This document shows, one piece after another, positions 1 to 9,300 of a DNA stretch of 64,000 bases. The stretch is from positions 399,640 to 463,639 of the forward strand of contig NZ_JAVRHK010000003.1 of assembly GCF_031846585.1 (NCBI RefSeq), read 5' to 3'. Position 1 is the stretch's first letter, and every line of letters begins with the position of its first letter. Source of the stretch: Autumnicola musiva. GTDB taxonomy: Bacteria; Bacteroidota; Bacteroidia; Flavobacteriales; Flavobacteriaceae. Under the pieces are notes generated by a model that saw only the letters and a program-made list of their open reading frames with translations, searched no databases and was not told where the DNA came from. Both the position numbers and the translations under genes were made by a program.

Positions 1-1211
1 CCATGCTCCCAGCCAAATCCGGCCCGCATGGCATCATCTATTTTGTAAAATTCATCGGTAATCTCAGGAATTCTATTTGAAGCGTAAGCAAATAAAGCTG
101 AAAAGTTCTTTCTGTAAAATTCACCGGCCTTGTCCTTACCATTAATAAGAACTTCAAAGCGGTCTTCCACTTTATCTATGGTTTTGGTCTGCTCCAGTGT
201 ACCGAAATTTGCCTTTTTTTGATCCCGGTATTCCAGCGTATTTAAATCGAGTGATTTGATCTCGCTGGAACCGTCGTCTTTTTTGATTTTCTTATAAAAA
301 CCCTGTCCGGTTTTACTTCCCAGCCATTTTTTCTCCATCATGGTCTGGATAAAATCCGGAAGGGCAAAAAGATCGTGGGCTTCATCATCTGGAACGCCTT
401 TATGCAGCCCGTTTGCCACGTGAACTAAAGTATCAAGTCCAACAACATCAACCGTTCTAAAGGTAGCCGACTTCTGGCGGCCAATTACCGGCCCGGTAAG
501 TTTATCTACCTCCTCAATGGTCATATCCATATTCTTCACGGTATGGAAAAGGCTCATAATGCTGAAAATACCAACCCGGTTTCCGATAAATGCCGGAGTA
601 TCTTTTGCGACTACAGAAGTTTTTCCGAGGAATTTCTCTCCGTATTCGTTTAGAAACTGAAGTACTTCTTCTGAAGTATTTGGCCCAGGAATAATTTCAA
701 ATAATCGCAAATATCGTGGCGGATTAAAAAAGTGCGTTCCGCAGAAATGCTTCTGAAAATCTTCACTTCTCCCTTCGTTCATTTGCTGGATTGGAATTCC
801 CGAAGTGTTGGAAGTAATTAATGTTCCTTCTTTTCTATGCTTCTCCAGGTTTTCGAAAACCTGTTGTTTGATATCCAGCCGTTCCACAACAACTTCGACT
901 ATCCAGTCAACTTCAGAAACTTTAGAAATATCATCTTCAAGATTTCCGGTTTTTATACGCCTTGAGAAATCCTGATGGTAAATAGGGGAAGGCTTGGATT
1001 TTAAAGAAGCCTGGAGAGAATCATTAACAATACGATTTCTCACGGCTTTATCTTCAAGGCTCAAGCCTTTCTTTTTTTCTTTATCATTAAGTTCCCGGGG
1101 AACAATGTCCAGCAGCAAAACCTCCACGCCAATATTGGCAAAGTGGCAGGCAATTCCGCTACCCATAATTCCGGAACCTACAACAGCAACTTTATTAATT
1201 CTTCGTTTCAT
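1..1211 (-). CDS. 3-hydroxyacyl-CoA dehydrogenase, N-terminal part (runs off window)
   Basis: Beta-oxidation enzyme that oxidises 3-hydroxyacyl-CoA to 3-ketoacyl-CoA with NAD+. The ATG at 1211 opens a frame of 403 codons that continues beyond the left edge, so the C-terminal end is not visible. Residues 12-17 are a Rossmann GxGxxG (GSGIMG). A GTHFFNPP stretch near residue 150 matches the catalytic histidine region of the family, and the C-terminal helical dimerisation domain follows. In flavobacteria this protein is usually about 800 aa with a hydratase-like C-terminal half; that part is not visible here. It lies 35 bp downstream of the MarR gene on the same strand, so the two are probably cotranscribed and the regulator probably controls fatty acid breakdown. 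Confidence 0.9.
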   Translation of the reverse strand, partial: MKRRINKVAVVGSGIMGSGIACHFANIGVEVLLLDIVPRELNDKEKKKGLSLEDKAVRNRIVNDSLQASLKSKPSPIYHQDFSRRIKTGNLEDDISKVSEVDWIVEVVVERLDIKQQVFENLEKHRKEGTLITSNTSGIPIQQMNEGRSEDFQKHFCGTHFFNPPRYLRLFEIIPGPNTSEEVLQFLNEYGEKFLGKTSVVAKDTPAFIGNRVGIFSIMSLFHTVKNMDMTIEEVDKLTGPVIGRQKSATFRTVDVVGLDTLVHVANGLHKGVPDDEAHDLFALPDFIQTMMEKKWLGSKTGQGFYKKIKKDDGSSEIKSLDLNTLEYRDQKKANFGTLEQTKTIDKVEDRFEVLINGKDKAGEFYRKNFSALFAYASNRIPEITDEFYKIDDAMRAGFGWEH

Positions 1212-1246
1212 TCGTTGGTTGGTTTATAATGTTAGTACATAGAAGA

Positions 1247-1717
1247 CTATTCATTCTTATGAACAGGATTTAATGCGATTTCTTCTTTATATATTTCTTT
1301 TTCTGTGATAAGATTGGTGATGGTACTGGCTACCCTTGTAAAGGTTTTAAGTTCTTCTTCGGAAACATTTTCTTTTACGGCTTCGTCAAACCTTAGAACT
1401 ACCTTTTTGGAGAAATCACGCATTTCTTTGCCAAAATCTGTTAAATGTATCAATACACTTCGCCCGTCCAGCGGATTTTTCTTTCGAATAATTAATCCTT
1501 TTTCCTGCATGGTTTTCAAAATTCTGGACAGGCTGGTGGCTTCCATTCCCATTTTTGGTCCAAGGGCTGTTGAAGGTGTGCCTTTTTCAGGATCTATACT
1601 TAAAAGAGCAAAACCTGTAGCCATGGTGCTACCGGCTTTTCCGGCCTCTTCATTATACATTTTTGACACCGCCATCCACGTTGCACGTAAAACATAATCT
1701 ATAGTCTTTTCCTTCAT
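1247..1717 (-). CDS. MarR family transcriptional regulator
   Basis: A 156-residue winged-helix protein. Residues about 65-110 contain the MarR DNA-binding unit (LSRILKTMQEKGLIIRKK followed by the DGRSV wing motif), flanked by helices for dimerisation. It heads a probable operon with the 3-hydroxyacyl-CoA dehydrogenase just downstream. An acyl-CoA ligase lies upstream behind its own terminator. This context suggests an acyl-CoA or fatty acid responsive repressor of beta-oxidation; the ligand is inference. A TATGC-GT-GCATA palindrome about 40 bp before its start codon could be an autoregulatory operator. Confidence 0.88.
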   Translation of the reverse strand: MKEKTIDYVLRATWMAVSKMYNEEAGKAGSTMATGFALLSIDPEKGTPSTALGPKMGMEATSLSRILKTMQEKGLIIRKKNPLDGRSVLIHLTDFGKEMRDFSKKVVLRFDEAVKENVSEEELKTFTRVASTITNLITEKEIYKEEIALNPVHKNE

Positions 1718-1756
1718 TTTTGCTAATGGGTGAACTCCAAAGTTAATAAATAATAC

Positions 1757-1768
1757 TATGCGTGCATA
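1757..1768. promoter_or_regulatory. Candidate MarR operator palindrome
   Basis: TATGC-GT-GCATA is a perfect 5-bp inverted repeat with a 2-bp spacer in an AT-rich stretch, 40 bp upstream of the marR start. MarR dimers bind short palindromes of this kind near their own promoters. Assignment rests on position and symmetry only. Confidence 0.35.
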
Positions 1769-1819
1769 ATAAATATACGAAAATTGTTGATTTACTATTC
1801 CTGTTTTTTAATGCTATTA

Positions 1820-1850
1820 AAAACAAAACTCTCCTGTTAAAGAGAGTTTT
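1820..1850 (-). terminator. Rho-independent terminator of the acyl-CoA ligase gene
   Basis: Arms 1825-1833 and 1842-1850 pair perfectly (AAAACTCTC with GAGAGTTTT). Read on the minus strand the hairpin is followed by GTTTTT. It lies 22 bp past the ligase stop and separates that gene from marR. Confidence 0.8.
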
Positions 1851-1872
1851 ATAAACTTATAATGTAGAACTT

Positions 1873-3648
1873 TTAGTTCCGGTAAATCTTATTGTACAGA
1901 TCGCCGTATCGGTCTTTGATATTTCTTCTTTTTAATTTCATGGTAGGAGTAAGCTGGTTATTTTCAATACTCCACACTTCGGGAGTGAGTTCAAATCTTT
2001 TAATCTGTTCCCAATGGCCAAATTTTGAATTATAGAAATTAATTTCTTCCTGTATGCGTTTATTTACTTCAGAATTCTCTACAATTTCTTTATAAGATTC
2101 CCCAATGTCTATTTTCTTAAGTTTCGCCCAGTCTTTTATAAAATCAAAATTCGGTTGAATAAATGCAGCCGGCATTTTTTCTCCTTCGCCAATTACCATA
2201 ATTTGATCAATAAACCGTGATTGTTTCATGGTATTTTCAATAATTTGGGGAGCCACATACTTTCCGCCAGAAGTTTTAAACATTTCCTTTTTACGATCGG
2301 TTATTTTTAAGAAGCCGTCTCCGTCCAGTTCACCTATATCTCCGGTATGAAAAAACCCTTCAGAATTTATCGCTTCTTTGGTTTTTTCTTCATCTTTATA
2401 ATAGCCCATCATAAGATTAGGGCCTTTGGTAAGAATTTCCCCATCTTCGGCAATTTTCACTTCTACTTCATCAATCACTTTTCCCACCGTTCCAATTTTA
2501 AAACCTTTATTCCGCTGATCGTTAACCGCAATAACCGGCGAGGTTTCCGTTAACCCATAACCTTCCATAACAGGCATTTCAGCGGCAGCAAAAATGCGTG
2601 CTAATCTTGGTTGTAATGCAGCGCTGCCGGAAACTATCAATTCTATGTTGCCACCTAAACCTTCTTTCCACTTGGAAAAAATTAGTTTCCTTGCCAGTTT
2701 CAATTTGGTTTCATACCACCAGCCATTTGCACCATACGGTTCATATTGCAGACCCAGTTCCACCGCCCAGTAAAAAAGCTTCTTTTTAATGCCTTCGAGG
2801 GAATTGCCCTTAGCTATAATTTTATCATATACTTTTTCCAGCAGGCGTGGAACAGCAGTAATTATATGGGGTTGTACTTCTTTAAGATTATCGCTTAGTT
2901 TCTCTATAGATTCAGCAAAATAAATAGAAACGCTGTGATACTGATAGAGGTATAGAATCATCCTTTCAAAAATATGGCATACGGGAAGGAAACTAAGAGC
3001 GGTATATGCACCAAATTCAAAAGGCACGCGGGGAGCACTGTCTATTACATCACGTACTATATTACGATGAGAAAGCATAACTCCTTTAGGACGTCCTGTG
3101 GTACCCGAAGTATAAATAATAGTGGCAAGATCATCTTCTTTTACGGATTTACGAAGCTTTTCCACCTCGTCCTGATTGCTTTTATCCTGTCCGGCTTCTA
3201 AAACTTCTTTCCAGTTTTTACAACCTGGAATTTCATCAAAGCTGTAAACATCCTTAAGCTTAGTTTTTTTTCTTATAGCATTTAGTTTTGCTAGTACTTC
3301 CTTATCGGATACAAAACAATATTTGGCTTCACTATGGTTAAGTACATATTCATATTCATCTTCTGAAATAGTAGGGTAAACAGGTACATTTTGCGCAGCA
3401 ATCTGTAAAACACCAATATCCAATACGCTCCATTCCGTTCGGTTAGAAGAAGAAATTACGGCAATTTTATCATTAGGTTTTATACCTAATCGTAATAAGC
3501 CCCTGCTTAGGGTATTTGCCTTATCTATATATTCCTGCGTGGAGAGAGAATGCCATGAACCGTTGTATTTGGTACTTAAAGCGACCTCCAGAGGGTGATT
3601 TTCCAATTGATAATAAGGAAAATCAAAAAGTCTTTTTATCTCTATCAT
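1873..3648 (-). CDS. Long-chain fatty acid-CoA ligase (AMP-forming)
   Basis: Activates fatty acids to acyl-CoA using ATP, feeding beta-oxidation. The protein is 591 aa, normal for bacterial FACL/AMP-dependent synthetases. The P-loop-like motif YTSGTTGRPKGV is at residues 179-190, the adenylate-binding GYGLTETSP is in the middle of the protein, and the HTGDIGELDGDGFLKITDRKK region precedes the mobile C-terminal domain. There is no signal peptide, so it is cytosolic or membrane-associated. It is monocistronic: its own promoter lies upstream and a terminator downstream. The neighbouring MarR regulator and hydroxyacyl-CoA dehydrogenase support a role in fatty acid use. Confidence 0.92.
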   Translation of the reverse strand: MIEIKRLFDFPYYQLENHPLEVALSTKYNGSWHSLSTQEYIDKANTLSRGLLRLGIKPNDKIAVISSSNRTEWSVLDIGVLQIAAQNVPVYPTISEDEYEYVLNHSEAKYCFVSDKEVLAKLNAIRKKTKLKDVYSFDEIPGCKNWKEVLEAGQDKSNQDEVEKLRKSVKEDDLATIIYTSGTTGRPKGVMLSHRNIVRDVIDSAPRVPFEFGAYTALSFLPVCHIFERMILYLYQYHSVSIYFAESIEKLSDNLKEVQPHIITAVPRLLEKVYDKIIAKGNSLEGIKKKLFYWAVELGLQYEPYGANGWWYETKLKLARKLIFSKWKEGLGGNIELIVSGSAALQPRLARIFAAAEMPVMEGYGLTETSPVIAVNDQRNKGFKIGTVGKVIDEVEVKIAEDGEILTKGPNLMMGYYKDEEKTKEAINSEGFFHTGDIGELDGDGFLKITDRKKEMFKTSGGKYVAPQIIENTMKQSRFIDQIMVIGEGEKMPAAFIQPNFDFIKDWAKLKKIDIGESYKEIVENSEVNKRIQEEINFYNSKFGHWEQIKRFELTPEVWSIENNQLTPTMKLKRRNIKDRYGDLYNKIYRN

Positions 3649-3670
3649 GCATTTATCAATGTGTTCCCTG

Positions 3671-3700
3671 CAAAATAGGAATTTTAGGAGCTATTTCAAA
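3671..3700 (-). promoter_or_regulatory. Promoter of the acyl-CoA ligase gene
   Basis: On the minus strand: TTTG (3697-3700), a 19-nt spacer, then TATTTTG (3671-3677), close to the Bacteroidota consensus TTTG-N19-TAnnTTTG. The -7 box ends 22 bp before the start codon at 3648. Confidence 0.55.
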
Positions 3701-4007
3701 TGAATTTTATAAAAAAAGATGCTATACATTATTGACCTTTTAAAAGCTTAAGACTTATCCCGTCCCGATCTTTCCTATTTCATAGAAGATTATAAAATAG
3801 GATTACAAGTTCTACTTCAATTTTAAAACTTTCAGTCTTCTGAATATTTTGTGAAAGGAGCTTTTCAATAACAACTTTTTTTGTGCTAAGGTTCTATTAA
3901 AATTTAATCCACTGCGTTAAACTGCTTTTAAATTTGGGATTTATCCTGTAATGAATAAAGTATCTATGTAATTTAAGGCAACAACTGAAAAGAAAAACGA
4001 AATTATT
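3701..4007. other. Intergenic region between divergent genes
   Basis: AT-rich spacer between the minus-strand acyl-CoA ligase and the plus-strand DUF4136 lipoprotein. No convincing ORF, RNA fold or repeat was seen. It must hold the promoter of the lipoprotein gene, but no clear TTTG / TAnnTTTG pair was found. Confidence 0.5.
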
Positions 4008-4604
4008 ATGAAAAATTTGAAGACTATCCTGCTATGCTCAATACTTGTAATGGTATTTGCCTGTGGACCACGTGTACAAACCGTTAATCCGCCGAGCGAT
4101 GCATTAAGTAGCTATGAAACTTTTGCTTATTTGCCCAATACCAATGCTGAAGTTCCCGGAAAAAATTATAATGATGAAGAAGTTAACCGAATGATCGTGG
4201 AAACTGTTAATCAAAATATGGAACAGACGGGTTATACTCTGAACAGGGATAATCCTGATTTATTGGTACTTATTAGTACAAGAACCGAGATAGAAAGGGA
4301 AAGAACTACAGATCCGGTGTATGCCACTTATCCATATACCGCAGGTGTAGGAGCTGTTAGCCCGTATTATGGTTCATATTATTATCGTGGTTACGGTGCT
4401 TTTGGTGGTGGAATTGCAGGTTATGATACAGATACTTATGCTTATGAAGAAGGTACGGTGATTATCAACCTTGTAGACAGGCAGACAAAAGAAACGGTAT
4501 GGAAGGGAATGACTTCAGATCCTCTTTACGATCAGGCAAACCCGGCTGCAATGCGTGACCTGGTAAACCAGATTTTTGAAGAGTATCCGTTGAATAGCAA
4601 TTAA
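4008..4604 (+). CDS. DUF4136 lipoprotein
   Basis: A 198-residue lipoprotein. The signal peptide ends in a lipobox VFAC with the lipidated cysteine at residue 19. The mature part has the DUF4136 layout: an early YETFAYLP strand, a DLLVLISTR strand in the middle, and near the end VIINLVDRQTKETVWKGM, where the protein describes itself as an envelope beta-sandwich. A Tyr/Gly-rich segment (residues about 108-145) interrupts the domain, as is common in flavobacterial members. Function is unknown. It has its own terminator, so it is probably expressed singly. Confidence 0.85.
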   Translation: MKNLKTILLCSILVMVFACGPRVQTVNPPSDALSSYETFAYLPNTNAEVPGKNYNDEEVNRMIVETVNQNMEQTGYTLNRDNPDLLVLISTRTEIERERTTDPVYATYPYTAGVGAVSPYYGSYYYRGYGAFGGGIAGYDTDTYAYEEGTVIINLVDRQTKETVWKGMTSDPLYDQANPAAMRDLVNQIFEEYPLNSN

Positions 4605-4629
4605 TTCAATACTACTTTGAAATTTTAAA

Positions 4630-4675
4630 AACACCTTTTTCGGAATCAATTCTGAAAAAGGTGTTCTTGTTTTTA
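4630..4675 (+). terminator. Rho-independent terminator after the DUF4136 gene
   Basis: Perfect 12-bp arms (AACACCTTTTTC at 4630-4641, GAAAAAGGTGTT at 4654-4665) followed by CTTGTTTTT. It ends less than 20 bp before the next start codon. Confidence 0.85.
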
Positions 4676-4692
4676 ATCATAAACTGGTAAAT

Positions 4693-5478
4693 ATGAAGAA
4701 GTTTTCAATTCAATTTTCGCTTATGTTGTTGGTGTTCTTAACGGCATGTGGGGGAGAAAATACAGAATCTAATGTAACTGCACCGGGAAAGGAAAAAACA
4801 ACTGAATCCAAAATTTTAGGTGTGGGGGCAGATGTTCTTCAGGATAAGACTCCGTTAAGGAAAATGGATGTATATCTTGATGGTTTTCATTTTTATAACG
4901 GTAATATGGGGGGACAAATGGAAGCGCACCACTACGTGACTCAAATTAACGAGGATTTGTATCAGGCAATTATTTTTGACGGGAATAATGATGACGCAAA
5001 AATTATGGGGATAGAATATATTGTTACTGAAGATCTTTTCAAAACCTTACCTGCTGAAGAAAAAAAGCTGTGGCATTCGCACGATTATGAAGTAAAATCG
5101 GGTACATTAATAGCTCCCGGTATTCCTGAAGATATAGAACATATTCTCATGGAAAACCTTGTTTCCACCTATGGAAAAACAATCCATACCTGGCATACAG
5201 ATCGTGATAAAAAACTGCCTTACGGGCCGCCGCTAATAATGATGGGGTTTACTGAAGACGGACAATTACGCCAGGAATTAATAGATAAGAGGGATAAAAA
5301 TTTCGGAATTTCAACAGCAGAGAGAAGACAGGAGCGGCAGGACATTCCCTGGCCAGAAGTAGATTCCCTGGCAAATGCATGGGAAATAGGAGAATTGAGG
5401 CAGGTACAAATTATAGATTCCGTACCGCATTCTCTTTTAAATATGGAACAAGGTGCTTTGGAAGAAGAACTTAAATAA
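4693..5478 (+). CDS. OBAP family (DUF1264) lipoprotein
   Basis: A 261-residue lipoprotein with cysteine 19 at the end of the signal peptide (LTAC). The body matches the oil body-associated protein family: YLDGFHFYNGNMGGQMEAHH near residue 62, a GIEYIV strand, LWHSHDYEVKSG, then HTWHTDRDKKLPYGPP. These histidine-rich signatures are conserved between plant seed oil-body proteins and bacterial homologues. The biochemical role is unknown in bacteria. The frame starts immediately after the terminator of the preceding gene and is followed 23 bp later by the broken epimerase gene. Confidence 0.8.
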   Translation: MKKFSIQFSLMLLVFLTACGGENTESNVTAPGKEKTTESKILGVGADVLQDKTPLRKMDVYLDGFHFYNGNMGGQMEAHHYVTQINEDLYQAIIFDGNNDDAKIMGIEYIVTEDLFKTLPAEEKKLWHSHDYEVKSGTLIAPGIPEDIEHILMENLVSTYGKTIHTWHTDRDKKLPYGPPLIMMGFTEDGQLRQELIDKRDKNFGISTAERRQERQDIPWPEVDSLANAWEIGELRQVQIIDSVPHSLLNMEQGALEEELK

Positions 5479-5501
5479 GTTTAAAAAATCGGTTAAACAA
5501 A

Positions 5502-6158
5502 ATGACAAATTCGGGACTTAAAATTATTATTACCGGTGCCACCGGAATGGTTGGTGAGGGCGTATTACGGGTGTTTATGGAACAACCTGAAGTATTGCAA
5601 ATTTTGCTAGTGAGCCGCAAACCTTCAGGAATTCATCATGAAAAGCTTAAGGAAGTCATTCTTAAAGATTTTTTCAATATTAGAGAAATCAGGGATGAAA
5701 TAAGCGGGTATGATGCCTGCTTTTTCTGCGCCGGAATTTCCTCTTTAGGAAAGAAGGAAGAAGAATACCGGAGAATAACATACTATCTTACAATAGAGTT
5801 TGCAAAAACCTTTGGTGAACAAAACCAGGATGCGATTTTCACATACGTTTCCGGCGCAGGTACTAGTCCCGATGGTAAATTAATGTGGTCACGAGTAAAA
5901 GGTGAAACTTAACAGGATTTGCAAAAACTCCCGCTCAAAACTTATAATTTTCGTCCTGCTATCATGAAACCAAGAAAAGAAGCACAGCATGCTCCTGAAT
6001 TTTATCAATATTTCCGCTGGCTGCACAACACAGGGCAAATATTATTTCCTAAGGTATTCTCTACCACAGATGAGGTGGGGCTGGCAATGCTGGAAGTTAC
6101 CAAAAATGGATATTCCAAAGCAATACTGGAAGTAAGTGATATTAAAAAATTAAGCTGA
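5502..6158 (+). pseudogene. NAD(P)-dependent epimerase/reductase-like gene with one in-frame stop
   Basis: The 5' part gives 136 aa with the Rossmann motif GATGMVGEG near the N-terminus, and YVSGAGTSPDGKLMWSRVKGET before a TAA at 5910-5912. Reading straight through in the same frame gives QDLQKLPLKTYNFRPAIMKP and on to 6158, which is the normal C-terminal part of these short atypical SDR proteins. The intact protein would be about 218 aa. The family typically has Glu after the GKT/GET motif, so the TAA is most simply a GAA-to-TAA change. It is a recent nonsense mutation or a base-call error; no frameshift is needed. Confidence 0.8.
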
Positions 6159-6216
6159 GTATATTTTATTTCTCTGTTTTTAGAAATAAAAGAGGTTTAA
6201 AAAGCCATTTTACATC

Positions 6217-6293
6217 AACCTGAACTTGTTTCAGGTTCTTATAGAATGCTGATAATAGGATGAATAAGATTCTGAAATAAATTCAGAATGACG
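6217..6293. repeat. Paired-palindrome intergenic repeat, copy 1
   Basis: Two 8-5-8 hairpins: AACCTGAA-cttgt-TTCAGGTT (6217-6237) and ATTCTGAA-ataaa-TTCAGAAT (6269-6289), the second followed by GACG. A second copy with the same layout lies at 40053-40137. The CTGAA..TTCAG cores are shared, and the outer bases differ but covary. Confidence 0.7.
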
Positions 6294-6343
6294 ATTAAAC
6301 TTTTAAACCTCTTTCTAAAAACTGAAAAATTATTTCCGACAGA

Positions 6344-9300
6344 TTATTCTTTTTCTTCCAGCCATTTCCTGGCATTCACAAAAGCTTCAATCCACGGCGA
6401 AACTTCGTCTTTTCGGTCCCCGGGATAATAGGCCCAGTTCCACTGGAATGTAGAACGCTCCAAATGCGGCATCATTACTAGGTGTCTTCCGGTATCATCG
6501 GTTAGCATCGCGGTGTTGTGGTTAGAACCGTTTGGATTGGTAGGATATTTATCATAGCCATACTCACCAACAATGTTGTATCGCTCTTTGGAATAAGGAA
6601 AGCTGAATTTCCCTTCTCCATGAGCCGCCCAGATTCCCAATGTACTGCCCGAAAGCGAAGACAGCATTACCGATTTATTTTCTTTTATTTCTACAGAAGT
6701 GAAAACACATTCAAATTTCTTCGAAGCGTTATGAAGCATTTTTGGCTTTTCTTCATGATCTGGATTTATCAAGCCTAGTTCAATAAATAGCTGGCAGCCA
6801 TTACAAACTCCAATCGATAGCGTATCTTCTTTGCTGAAGAAATTATCCAGCACGGTTTTAGCCTTTTCGTTGTAGAGAAAAGCACCGGCCCAGCCTTTGG
6901 CACTTCCCAATACATCAGAATTGGAAAATCCTCCCACTGCCGCGATAAATTTTATATCTTCCAAGGTTTCCCGCCCGCTTATGAGATCGGTCATGTGTAC
7001 ATCTTTTACATCAAAACCGGCGAGATGCATGGCACGGGCCATCTCTCTTTCAGAATTTGATCCTTTTTCCCTGATAATTGCTGCTTTAATTCTTGTGTGG
7101 GATCGGGCGGAGTCAAGAGCAGGAAGCTTTCCGTCAAAATGTGCCGGAAACTTGAATTTTAAAGGTTGCACCTTATAATTGTTGAAACGTTCCGTAGCCT
7201 TATCCTTTCCACTTTGTTTCTGGTCCAGAAGGAAAGAAGTTTCAAACCATTTATCTCTTAATTCTGAAATATTAAAGCTGAAGGTTTCTGTACCGTTTTT
7301 AATTTTCAGTTTGTTTCCTTCAGTAGCATTGCCAATTTTAAAGAATTCTATGTTATTATCAGCTAAAACTTTTTCAGCCGAAGCATCTTTGGCCTGGAAC
7401 ACGATTCCGCAGTTTTCATTAAACAGAATCTTAACAGAATCTTTTTCATTTAATGCTGAAAGGTCTAATTCTGCTCCCAGGTTTACATCGGCAAAACACA
7501 TTTCCAGCAAAGTGGTAATCAATCCACCGGAAGCTACATCGTGTCCTGCAAGAATAAGTTCATTCTTTATAAGCCCCTGGATATTAAAGAAAATATCAGC
7601 AAACTTTTCATCATCTTTAATAGTAGGAACATCCGTGCCCACCTTGTTCAGGGTTTGGGCAAAGGAAGAACCGCCAAGCTTGAAAGCGTCCTGGGACATA
7701 TTGATATAATAAATATCGCCACCATCTTTTTGAAGAACTGGTTCCACAACTTTAGTTATATTATCGCAATGCCCGGCTGCCGAAATAATTACGGTTCCGG
7801 GAGAAATCACTTCTTCATTTTGGTACTTCTGCTTCATGGAAAGTGAATCTTTCCCTGTAGGAACATTTATGCCCAAAGCAATGGCAAAATCTGAAACGCC
7901 CTGTACCGCCTCGTAAAGCCTGGCATCTTCTCCTTCATTATTGCAGGGCCACATCCAGTTTGCCGAAAGGGAAACAGACTTTAGTCCTTTTTCAAGGGGT
8001 GCCCAGATAATGTTTGAAAGAGCTTCGGCAATAGAATTTTTAGAACCTGCAGCCGGGTCCACAAGTGCCGAAACAGGGGAGTGGCCAATTGAAGTTGCCA
8101 CCCCTTCTTTCCCATTGTAATCCAGCGCCATTACTCCGCAGTTGTTCAGCGGAAGTTGCAAAGGTCCTGCAGTTTGCTGTTTTGCAACGCGTCCGGTAAC
8201 GCAGCGGTCGACTTTATTTGTTAACCAGTCTTTACAGGCAACCGCTTCCAATTGCAGCACCTGCTCTAAATAGGCTGGTATATTTTCTGAAGAGTAGGCT
8301 ACATTTTCATATATTCTACTCATAGTTTTATCATTCATGATGGTTTTTGGAGAACTGCCAAACATATCGGCCAGATCCAGGTCCATAGGCTTTTCTCCAG
8401 ATGTTTTTCCTTCAAAAGTAAAGCGGTGGTCTCCGGATACATCTCCGACTTCATACATAGGTGAACGCTCGCGATCTGCAACTCTTCGAAGAATATCCAG
8501 TTTGCCTTCTCCAATTATTAGCCCCATGCGTTCCTGGGATTCATTTCCTATAATTTCTTTTGCTGAAAGTGTGGGGTCTCCAACCGGAAGTTTTTCCAAA
8601 TCAATTTTTCCACCGGTTTCTTCCACAAGTTCACTCAGGCAGTTTAAATGTCCGCCAGCACCGTGATCGTGAATGGAAACAATAGGATTTTCTTCACTTT
8701 CCACCATTCCGCGAACGGCATTGGCAGCACGTTTTTGCATTTCGGGATTTGCCCGTTGGATGGCATTTAATTCGATTCCGCTGCCAAATTCTCCTGTATC
8801 TGCTGAAGAAACCGCTGCACCGCCCATTCCAATACGGTAATTTTCACCACCAAGAACAACAATTTTATCACCTTTCTTCGGAACATCCTTTTTCGCCTGG
8901 TCTGCTTTTCCATAACCTATTCCGCCGGCAAGCATAATCACTTTGTCATAGCCCAGTTTGCGGTTGTGTTCTGCATGTTCAAAAGTGAGCACCGAACCTG
9001 CAATTAACGGTTGGCCAAATTTATTACCAAAGTCTGAAGCTCCGTTAGATGCTTTTATTAAAATATCCATTGGCGTCTGGTATAACCAATCTCTTTCTTT
9101 CATTCCTTCTTCCCAGGAGCGATCTTTTTGTAGTCGGGAATAGGAAGTCATATAAACCGCAGTTCCCGCCAAAGGCAAAGAACCTTTTCCACCGGCAAGA
9201 CGGTCTCTTATTTCGCCACCGCTTCCTGTTGCCGCACCATTAAAAGGCTCTACAGTAGTAGGGAAATTATGAGTTTCGGCTTTGAGGGAAATGACCGACT

